Shown here in pieces: positions 49,311-60,600 of a DNA stretch of 64,000 nucleotides (position 1 is its first letter; every line of letters starts with the position of its first letter). Both the position numbers and the translations under genes were made by a program. The notes beneath the pieces were generated by a model. It made no database searches. It was not told the DNA's origin and saw nothing but the letters and a program-made list of their open reading frames with translations. Origin of the DNA: Burhinus oedicnemus. Its lineage: Eukaryota; Chordata; Aves; Charadriiformes; Burhinidae. The stretch covers positions 84,520 to 148,519 of the forward strand of contig VFFE01007105.1 in the NCBI GenBank assembly GCA_008921705.1. The letters run 5' to 3'.

Positions 49311-51576
49311 CATTTGATCATAACATGACCTTTATTGGAGACAGGTGGGGTCATTTATTATACAGAAGCAACATCACACCATTCTCTTCCAATTTAATTC
49401 CTTTTAGTCTCCTTATAAATCTGTAGCAAAAGTGCACTTTTAGCAGTTTTTAATCTATAGTATATATCTTTCAATATTATCTCTCAGTCAGGTATTTTAT
49501 TTGTAAAAATGTCTCACCAGATATACAAAATACATGTCTAGTGTACTACATTAATTTTTGTATTTACCGTTTAGATTATTTTTAACTCAGTGCTCTCTTT
49601 TTTTTCATTTTTTGCAAGACTCAGTGATGACAGGCTTCTGGTGGCACCACCAGGAGAGGACTCACAGCTTGTGCGTGAACAAGGGGAGAAGACTCTTAGC
49701 CAGGAACAATTTTCACACAATAGGAACAAGATGGCAAGAACATTTGCTGTTATTGAATATGTCTCTTAAAATGACAGTACTCTGTATAATAAAAAATAAT
49801 TAAAAAACCCAACGTCCGTATTTTATCTTCTGGAAGAGGAGATGTGTCGGGAGAATGGAACCTGTACCCAGTTGGAATACAATGGTAATGGATTAATTTG
49901 CATTTTGAAGACAGGAGTTAATTGCTAACATTACGTTTCTGGTCATGGTAAGAAGAAACACATACATACAACCACAAGAAACTGTTTGTGAAATGCTGTT
50001 TTCCTGAGGACAATATTTTGGTAAAATATTTTCTATCCTGTACAAGCCACAGAATTGCATAAGTTACATGTCCTCGAGAACAACAATCACCGGTACATAC
50101 CATGAACGGCTGTGCTGGGAACAACCACACAGAGGACAGCTCCTGTGTTACCTAACAAGATGAAGAAAGGAAAATACTCATTTCCACTGGTAGTTTAGAG
50201 CCAGCTGCGACAAGCTTTGGCACGGCAACAGGACTTTTCAAAAAGAAAATTACAGAAGATTTTCTGAGATTTCTTACAAACTCCCTCAGTCTTTTCATTC
50301 TAGTTATCCTTGAGATTATAATATATACACACGTAACGGATAATTACTTAATTTCAGTCTTCAAAAGACTAAAAATTTCCCCTGTTAAGCAAGGCCTATA
50401 GAGGTAAAACAATCAGAAGCATTTTTAGGGGGGTGGTGTGATTCCCAGATCAACACAAACGTTACCAACAGATGATGAGAAACACTTAGCAAGGTAATGT
50501 CTGGGTGGGTTGGTTGGTTTTCCTTCCTACATGTTCATTATCTCGAAGACCAAGAACAACTGGATTAGTTACATAAATAACGCTCCCCTTGGTTAACCCT
50601 TCACAATTAGTGCTGTTTCTGTGTATTAGCATAGATTCAAAATACTAGTTGCATCGGTTTGCTCTGTATTGAATGAAACGTCGAACAGATCCTGTTTCTG
50701 AATGAGGGCACTTTTGGTTTACGCAATAGCTCCAAGAAATGCTGTAACTTCAACCTTTCTGCAGCAACTGGTTGCCAGACATAACTCTTCAAGAGGTAAC
50801 TGCTTTTCTGCTCCCCTTAAATCTGCAGCAATGTGGCTCTGAGTCAAAACTGCTTCAAAAGAAAAATGCACAATAGACTAGGCTGAATACGGACAAAGTT
50901 CTATACCTTCTGAAGAAGAAACAGAACAGTAAAAATAAAAATATAAAAAGAAGCAGTGCTGTTAGTGTTATCTAAAACCAAGATAATGCATAATGGGGAA
51001 ATTTACAATGCTGCACAGAGAGGTTTTTTGTCTGTTTTTTTTTTACAAAAATTACAGACTTGACATTTCCAATATGTCTTAGCTTTGTACTGCTTCTCAA
51101 GTCTGAGTCACCAAAAATATCCAGCAACCAGCTGCTGTTCATATCCTAAAATATGCCTTCAGCTGACACTGAATATTGAAATCATTCTGCTAAAATACAG
51201 AAAAACGACGATGGTAGAAACCAAGGTATAGCCTCAGGCCAACATTAAATGGTAAAAATTCTACAATGCTACTTTTAAATCTCTTCTTCAGTTCATGAAC
51301 AAATAAGCAGCCAGGTTTCAAGTAGAGGTAACACAGATTTTGGAAGATAGCACGTAAAAAAAGCCCAGAAAGAAAACTGGAACAAAAGCTCTTCTTGTTA
51401 CGGCAGTCAGCACTAATCCTCCACGAAATGGCAGGGAGAAACCTTTATTCACCCTGCTGGATCTGTCCTGGTCCTACAGCAACAACGAGGAACTGCTTCT
51501 GCTGTCACAAATATGTTCCGTTTGGACATATCTTGATCCCTTTTTTTCTTTTATTTGTATACATGTATCTTTTGTC
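49310..51576 (-). other. USP12: 3' UTR of the USP12-like gene
   Basis: About 2.3 kb between the stop codon (complement of 51577-51579) and the polyadenylation signal cluster. It is AU-rich in the transcript and has many TTTTA/ATTTTT stretches, as is usual for long vertebrate 3' UTRs with post-transcriptional control. No frame on either strand looks coding. Confidence 0.55.
49331..49501 (-). terminator. USP12: polyadenylation signals of the USP12-like gene
   Basis: Three AATAAA hexamers on the minus strand: complements of 49496-49501, 49354-49359 and 49331-49336. The last, in CCAATAAAGGTCATG, is followed by a T/G-containing region. They end a continuous AT-rich minus-strand 3' UTR. Cleavage is expected near 49310. 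Confidence 0.55.
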
Positions 51577-51678
51577 TTAGTCTCTTGACTGGTAGAAGAG
51601 GATATATCCAGATTCTGAGTTTTTGGAAATGTCTGATGTTAACCCATAGAATTCTTCAATGGCCTGGGCATCAATTTT
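51577..51678 (-). CDS. USP12: USP12-like terminal exon
   Basis: Acceptor TTAATTTTCAG|AAA. Encodes [20 protein letters not shown] and [13 protein letters not shown], then TAA. It ends in Asp as in USP12, whereas USP46 ends in Glu. Confidence 0.94.
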   Translation of the reverse strand, partial: KIDAQAIEEFYGLTSDISKNSESGYILFYQSRD

Positions 51679-54600
51679 CTGAAAATTAATGAGAGTTATA
51701 ATTAGCTTCAGTCAAAACCCCACCCTAAGAAGCCCTCTCCCAGACAAAGCACTGTTTTCAGTTCTTGGAGGTGATGCTGGAAAGTCATGCAGTATTAATA
51801 CAGAGATATTTCATTATCATTGAACCCAACCAAATACAACAAAACATTTTTTCCACTTAATACCTTATTAACTATTGGGAAAAAAAAAAAGGATGAAATG
51901 ATAAACCTCTCAGAAGTGGTGCACCCTTCAGCTGGACTATAAAAAAAAAGGGATCCATGACAATGTATCCTTAAAAGAGTACACGACATTTTTTATATTT
52001 GCTTTCTCATTCAGACTGGTGCTGCCTTTCCTGACTATAGGTATGTAACATAAATGAAAAAAAGCAATCACTGATCAGCAAAGATTTTTGTACAGTTGAG
52101 AGTCCATAAGGACCATCTTGAGCAGATTTAACATTCAGCTAAAATAACTCCAGATTTTAAATTTCTTGTAGCCCTCTTATGTAGAGAAGTCCTGCAAGTG
52201 CTGCAGGTAATAATATAAATCTGTAGATCTCATCTGATTATGATCTTCTCGTCTTATGAGAGGTTTCCTTCCTTAGGATTTGCTGGTACAATGCCTGCTG
52301 GAAGACTGTTTCTCTTAAAACACAAACCTTGTGACAAATTATTTGCCATATTAATAGAATTGAATGCTCTGCTTACATTTAAAGTTGTGAACTATGTGCA
52401 GAAAAGCACTTTTTCATTTTATACTCCAACCAGCAAGGCCTGTAGGGCATTTTAAAGGGCTTTTAAAGATGCAAGTTCTACAGTCTTGATCCTGCTCCTG
52501 AGAACGATCGGCTTCACATTACTGAATTTGATTCTGCATTCAGAGGAGAGCAAGCATAGACACTGAAGCACTGAAATAAAATACTCCCAATGACCTGTGC
52601 TGCCCAGCACTCCGCTGTGTTTTATTATTTTAAAATATCTTTAGGACTCCGGATGCACAGAGATGAGAGGTTGAAGTAGCCTGAATTTGTTGTGGAGCAC
52701 CAAAGGGAGACTAGCCTAAAGTTTCCCTTTATTCTCCAAGGAATAAAGTTGCGGAAGCACAGAAATGTTCAGAATACAAGAGCCTCTGGGTTGAACACCT
52801 GCTTTGATCGTGAGAGGGAGTAGTGGAGACCAAGTTGTGCTTGCATTTTAAAAGAAAGGGACCACGCTATGACTCCATCAAGGAGCCTCCTCAGCTACAG
52901 AATCCATTTGGCAGTGTGCTAAATCGTTGCTCACTGAACAGACTTTAGCATCATCAGCAAACACAAAAGCACTGGTTTCTCTAAGTGGCACTGCCAAACA
53001 ATCTGCAAGTTTAGGCCATCCCTTTCCCAGCCTTTTTGAAGCACAAGAAAAACAGACATAGTAAGTTTCCAGGAGACGCACCAACTACAGGACAGAGCTA
53101 CAGAAATTCTTCCTTGAATAGTTTTGTTAAACACTTCCTGTTAAAACAAACAAACAAACAAATGGGGGAAAAAAATCCCCAAACAGATGTTTTGTTTCTT
53201 CTCCATTCAAGGACTTCAGAGAAGCTGAAATACCGTACTGAGGGCTTTTGCATTTTCACATAATTTATTAGCATAACGTCTACTACAAACTGTTAGATAC
53301 ACATTTTAACAGAAAAACAGCAAAAGAACATCCTTCAGTCCTTGTAATATATTTAGCAGACAACTCAAACATGTTTTATTTTAAGTGCCAACTAACTTGC
53401 CATGCAATCAAGTCTATTTCCACTACACGTTTTGAATGCAACTCAAACATTTGATATAGATTAATTCATCCTACAGATATTTTTAGTTTTATCACAGCAA
53501 AACTGACTTCCTTTTTTCATTTCACTATCCATAGAAAACACAGGGGAACTGTAAGAAGATTATATAGACTCTATTATTCCCATCCTTAGTTGACCACATA
53601 TATTGTGGATGGCAAAGTTTTACCCAGTCGCAGCTTTAGAGGAACAACCAGTTGATGGTTTCACAACTACTTTAAGGATTCTGCAGCCTCACCTGGCATT
53701 AAGATGATTTTTTTCCTGTTAACTGAGCTTAAACATCCTTTGCTCATTTCCAGACAACTATTCTGGTTCCCCAAACCAATCCTTTTCTTGCATACCATTC
53801 ATAGCATTCAACCGAATGCTGCAAATCTCTGAACAAATATTTAAGCAAAGACATACAATCATTCTTCCCCTCTTATCAATTCGGAGAACTCCATGGATGG
53901 ACACTTTTCCCTCTCTGTTTCAGATAAATATTGTCACTGTGATGTATCACTTTGCTGCTCTAATGACAACACGTCAAATTAGCCAGAGATCATTTACTCA
54001 GGTTTCCCAATTAATTTTGCTTGGCAGAGTATCCCATTTGGACTGATTTGCCTCCTGGATTTGATGCAGTTGCTTTTCACATATGCTGTAGTATGTTTGA
54101 TTATCATCTATCTTCAATTCAATTGAAAGCTGGCCTTCCAACCAAATCCAAACAGATAAATAAATATGACTTCACCACTTCTGACATTTAGTGGGTAATA
54201 AGGATAAACTACTATTGACAGTTCAGAGCTATTAATTCGTGTCACTTGCCAAAAATGCAACAAAGCTTTTTAGCCGTATTTAAGGGGAAAAAGCTTTCTC
54301 CTGTGTTCTTTCAGTTGCACTAGCTGTACACAGGTATGAGGGCTTTGGACTCATCTTCTGAAGTCTGCCGACTAACACCCGTTCTGTTATGTAGCCAGTT
54401 CACAGCCAGAATGTTAAGTCTCCAAAGCTTAAAAAAAAAAAAAAAAAAAACACTGCTTTCAGGTTCTTAAGAGTCTCTGAAGAGTGGAAGGCTCCTGTGG
54501 TTAGCCCTAAACCCAGAAACTTATGCAGAATTCACATTTAGGGGATTTGGGGCTTTGTGGTTTTTGTGCCACTCCATTTTTGTGTGCAACCTCTAATGTC

Positions 54601-57600
54601 ATACATAGCAATATACTTCCTGTGGTGTCACCTTATGGCCAATCACAAGCAGTTTGAGAACAGTACTTGGTCAAGTTCAGAGTAGATATTTAAATCCCTT
54701 TAGGCAGCAGATGGAACTGACAAAAGTAGTTGCGGCATTACTTCACTTTTGCAGTGAATAGCCTACAGCACTAGTAAGCAACTAATTCTCAAGAGCTGAT
54801 GACTAAGCGGGGAGAGAGAGAGAGAACAGATGAGTAAAACCGCAGCTACTCCTTCCATCAGCCTGTAGCATCAGGAGAGGAAGAGCACCCTCCACTATCC
54901 TGTTCTCCTTAGACACAATCACCAGAAATTCAGGTGAGTTCTAGAAGGTTGAGGAAAGAGAAAGGTTGGTACTTCCTAGACAGAGGGAGGTGAGATGTAA
55001 GCTTTGTGTTCATCACACACTTTGAAGGCAGGAGCAGCTACAACAGATAATCAGTGAAGAGATCCTTTGGGACAAACCCAGCAGGAATCCTTACGCTAAA
55101 CTCTTCAAAGCAGGTCAGGGAGCAACTGTTCATCAGAAAGGGCCAATGATCTCAAATGAGTCATGTGCAAAACTCTCATGTGCAATTTTTCATGCTCTCC
55201 ACCGATAGGAAAAAAGCCTAAATTTCACAGAAAACAAACACCGCATGCAAATGCCAGCCAGGGAGAATCTTCTAGCAGGAAAAGGAATCTTAAACTTCCG
55301 GATCCGCGGCTGGGGAAGAGGTAGCGCTACAGGATAGGGCTACATTGCTAATTCTAATGAAGACAGTGAAAACTCAAAGAACCATGGAAAACACAAAAAG
55401 TAGAAATTTCAGATCAAAGAGCTTTATTTTTACAGCATTTTAGATAAAGTCTGTAAAAGAAGATGAACTTAAAAAAAGAAAGCCATGATTAAAGTTAGAA
55501 AAGCAACTTAAAGGGGGGGGGGGAGGAAGCATCCCTCCAGGAGAGAGGAACTACATTCTAGCTTACTTGTGACAGCTCCTTGAATTTGTTGTCCAATAAC
55601 AGAGAGCGCATATTTAAAAGCTATGCTTTGGCACATCTATAAAAGTGCCAACAGTGCAGATAAAAACAAACTGTTTTGACCTAAAAGTAAGATACAACAT
55701 AGAAGTGACTGATAGAAAACAAACACAGAACAAGATGGTTACTTTAAATCTACATTTAAAATGTAAAGTTTATCTCCTGGATGGAAAAGACAGTGAATAC
55801 TTGCATTTAAAAATACTGAAGTGAACACTAGTTCCAAAATTAGCTGACAGAATTACATACTTTGGCCATGACAGAAACAGAGGAAAATAACCCTCAAAAT
55901 ATAATAATGGGTGAAAGGCAACTGTTCATAGTCATACAAGCTATCTAAATCACCACAAGTCACCCCTGATGCTCAAAGCTAAGCAAAGATTTAAAAAAAA
56001 AAAAAAATTAAAAAAATGTAGAGAGAATGTAGTACATCATCTTTATTTCAACACAAGTGAGGATTTTGCTGTACCTATTTAGACACTTGGCATCAGGTCT
56101 TAACCTTGACCATGAGGTCTCAGAGGCAAACAGTACAATTTCATCTTTACCAAAAAGCAGTTGTACTGTGCTATTTGTTCTACTGTTTGATATTTGTTTA
56201 ATAATTATGTGAAATACATGGATATATAAATATTTTGGATATTAGTCTTTACAGATACATTAGTAGAAAAGTTAGGGGAACATCGGCATGAGTGGACTGT
56301 TTAAATGTTATCACCAATAGCCGAAACATCTTGGTGTACCCTCAGGACCTTGCTACTGTCTCCCAAATCTTTTTTTACAGTTTTTCTACACTTTAATTTT
56401 TTGGGGAAAACTGCCTACAAATATGGTTAGTTCTTAAATGCGGCACTGAAATGCAACTAGCACAAAGCGAGTTAGCAACAAAAAGGAACCCAAAAGGTGG
56501 GCTGAAATAAGAGCATTTCAGATCTTGAATAAGACAATTGTGGTATTTCAGCCTGAACAGGCGCACACCACCCCAGGTCTGAGGTGTCAATACAGCCCTT
56601 GTGCTGCTTTGCCCTTCTCCACAATACTACTATAATGAAGATGCACAAAAATGCTGAAGTTTACTTTTGAAGTGTCCAGAATTATTCCGTGCACGTTTTC
56701 CTGAAATACTTTCACAGGTGCAAAAGCTAATCCCAGACATAACAACAAAGCTGGAGAGTGATGCTGTCTATACTTGTTTTCACCACGTAAAAGCATACCT
56801 ACCTCTACAATGTCATCATCAAACAGCAACCAAAAGCCATGGCTCTTCACAATGGTGATATAATGTCCACGATTTGGACCACTGCCAGAAAAAAAAGGAT
56901 TGAAGACTTATTACTCTTGTACCTACAAAGGCAGGACCACTGCTCTCCCACATGATTATAGCTATTACTGGCAGAGTTAGACTTCCCAGCTCTTAACGTT
57001 GTCTAATACTACTCAAAACTTTGTTTAGATTCTTCGACTTTGCCAAATGGCTTGAATTAAAATTTCTGTCTTTGCTACTTGCACATACAATATAATCAAA
57101 ACACACAATTTCATAAATATTTCAGATAGTCATTCATGTATTTCAAAAAACAAAATTAAAAGCCAGTTATTTCCATCACTGATTTGTTGCATTCATCACT
57201 GCTGAGTATTTTGACCACTGTTCAAAAATTTTAATAACTGTCTGAAATATTTTATTTGCACAGGAGATACTTTTTAAACTCAGTGTGGTTTAGCCTACGG
57301 CTGGCTGCAGACAGGCTTTCTGCAACTGCTGTTCCCACTTTTCCGGTGACAGCTTCCCAGTTCAATTCTATCGCCTATATCCTGAATGCTTACCTTGAAG
57401 GGAAGGGACAATAAAAGAACCTAACAAAGGGAGATGGATCTGCAGATTAAAGGCAGACAGACTGCCCTGAAAAGGTGGTGGTTTGTGATAACAAACTATA
57501 TGGATGGAAAACTGCAAGCTATCAATCTACTAACCTAAAATTCTGAGCTAACAGTCCAGGGACACAGTGAAAAAATAAAAAAAAATAAAAAATTCCCCCC

Positions 57601-60600
57601 TGCTCTGGCTTTACTTTTTACTTAGCATCTACATAAGGCTTTAAAATAAGACATATTCATATCAGCTTCAGGCAAAAGAAACTACTTCTCTAGTCCTTCC
57701 AGAATAACTGATATACTTAAACACGTTACCTGTCACAGAATGAAACTTCTTTGTTTCAAGCAACTACATGAAAAGTAAAACTGTAAGGGCAAAATATTTG
57801 AAACAAGTTCTGAGAACTCAAATATTTAGAAAATACAGTTTATCTTAAGTCTTTGGGAAGTTCCTAGTAAGAATTGAAACCAGAAGTCATAGGACTCCTA
57901 CAAGCCCCGTATAAGACTATGGGTTTGAAAAGAAAAAGCAAAGCCATTTAATACATCTGAATTATTAATCAGCAGTGTTAAAACATGTAAGTGTAGTTGC
58001 AGGTATAGCAAATTAAGGCTCTACAGAAGAAAATGCATAGGATGAGATCTTCAAACGATAAAAATAATTAAAAAAATTTGCACAACTATACTGCAACAGA
58101 AATCACCTAGAATTATGATGTAGTTTATTTATACTAAATCTATGTGGTATTAGTATGTTTGATTATATTGTCTTGCTCCTCACAAAGATGTTTCAAAGCA
58201 TTTGTGTACTGTAATAACTTACTACTTTAAAACTCGCACTTCCAGAAGGCAGTTATATTTTTTTGCCTTCCATGACTGCTTTTTTCCTACAAGTGCTTAA
58301 AAATTTTTCTTCTTTGCTTTTAAAAACATCATTAAAGTCACTACAACAACAAAAAATAATTAATAAAGAGAATAAGGATATTTTAAAAAATCAGCAGTAC
58401 ACAGCTTATGCCACATGGTGGCACCAGCTTCTAAAAAAACTTCAATGGTTTAGCAAGTAGCAACATGGAACTGTAACTTAATTCTATTTTAGTAAGTGTT
58501 TTTCCAAGATTTGTTTTTATTTCATTTAGCTTCCCTGGAAAGCAGGGTTGGGGGTGGGGTTTTTTTTATTGTTTTTTTGTTTTTTAAAGACTGCTTTTAT
58601 TGTGCTATAGCTCAAAGAAAACATCTTGTCTGAATTGCCACCGTATTTGAAAGCTGATGAAAGAGCAAACCTTGGACTGCGTACTCAGAAAGCAAAATCT
58701 AAACCAGTAAAAAAGTAGTAAAAAAAAAGACCAAAACAATTTTTAAAAAAACAAAATAAGTTTGGATAACTAGCTCTGATGTTGCTTAGCACGCTCCCAT
58801 ACTGCAAACCGCTGTACTGTTACAAAATGGCATACAGACGACACAACTCCTTTTAAATTTCAAGGGAAGACATTTAAGGTCCAGAAAGCACAAAACCAAC
58901 ATACCTGCCACAGTGAACAACTACAGCCACAAGGTCATACATTCTGTCAGGATTTGTAGCATCTCCTGAAGTGTTAAAGAGCCGGAGCTCCAAGGGAAAG
59001 ACTACACGGTAGGAGAGTTTGGTGTATCGATGCAGCTGGTCCATGTATTTGAACCTTTTTAAGTGCAGAGCTAGAATCATGGGCAACTTTTTCACTCTCA
59101 TTCTAAGCCACAAAAATATGTTAAAAAAAGAAAAAAGTATTAGCAGATCACCTAAAACAAAGCTTTGTTCAAGAACAGTTTCAATATGAAGCAGCTTCTT
59201 AAAAGGCATCTAAAATGTTGACGAAGATTTTCAAGTCTGCTTTTCTCATTCCAGTGAGAATAGGCAATATTTATTCTGAAAGACTACCTACACCACTGAC
59301 ACCTGAACGCAGGACAACTGTCTATGTTGAAAACATCAACTTTTCATCACATCAATGGAAAGAGATGGAATAATCTGTCTTGCTGCTCCAGCTGTGACCA
59401 AGTGCGAGGTGAGAAATAAGATTTTTGTATATAGTATTCATAGTGAAAGTAGATGGGATGGTTTTCAGTGGCTTTAAGCTGATTAATGTTAACTGGGGAA
59501 AATGCGAATGTCTGGAAGCACCAGATAGAAGCTCTTCTGGGAGGAATACAAAATTAATCTCTTCATTTGTCTCTGATAAGGTTGACACAAAGTTACTTGG
59601 TCTCTCCACTTTTCCTTACTCCCCTCCCCACCAAGCACAGACCTAAACAGTCTTATGTTTTCTTCTTCCTAAATTCACAAGGTGTATTTTTCCAACAGCT
59701 GCCCAGTTTAAGAGAACATTTACCTTAGCCTGAATATTTGAACCTTACCTCTTCTGTGCTTCCTGTTTACTGCGGCACTGCTCACAATAGTATTTATATT
59801 CACTGCACAGAGTTTCAGTATTACTAAATCCTCTGTGGAAATGAAAGAGAAGTCAGATAAGCAGGGATGTTTAGTCAGACCATCCAGTTAAAAAGTACTG
59901 CTAATAATGCTGAAAAAACCCAAACTACACATAGAAGATAAAATTCCTCTTATTCGTATCGCTTATACCTCCCAAACACGTTTTAGGTGATTCGTCCCAG
60001 ACTTGGAATGTAGTATCAATGTTCAGCTGGAAAAATCTGGAAATTACACCCTCAGGTATTAATTGCATACTTCCTGGGCAGGAGTCAAACACAATAGGTA
60101 ATAAACAGTAATAAGATGATTGTGTTTTGTTTCCAGAGGTAGCCGCTCCATGTTTTCTTTGGTGGCAGACACTAAATCTTAAGACCGATAGCCATTAGCC
60201 ATTGACTAGACAAAATTTGGATTATCTTTCAGCTCCTAGCATTACACATCCATTATCAGCTATTAAAAAGCCAGATGCTATATGCAACTTGCCGTATCCT
60301 AGCAGCTGATAAGCCTTGGATCCAGCAGTCAAATACAGGGAGCAAATTTCTATCAGCAAAAAATCAATATGACCACAAACATCAGGTCCAAACAACTGAA
60401 AAGCAGTAACAGTATTAAAATAAACAAGAATTCATTCTAAAACCAAACATACCATGTTTAGTCTTGGTCAAACCTGACTATATGATGTAACAAATTAAAA
60501 TCCCTATAACAGCAAGTGAAAATCAATCTTATGTACCACTAAGAAATCATTGTACTCATTAACTACTAAAAACCACTAAGAAACTAGCAGCTTCAAAAAT

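Larger units (their letters stand above)
51679..56802 (-). other. last intron of the USP12-like gene
   Basis: A 5.1-kb AT-rich intron. It holds an AAAC microsatellite (53143-53162), an A20 run (54431-54450), a G11 run (55513-55523) and a short frame resembling a decayed reverse transcriptase (listed separately). No additional exon was recognised. Confidence 0.7.
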
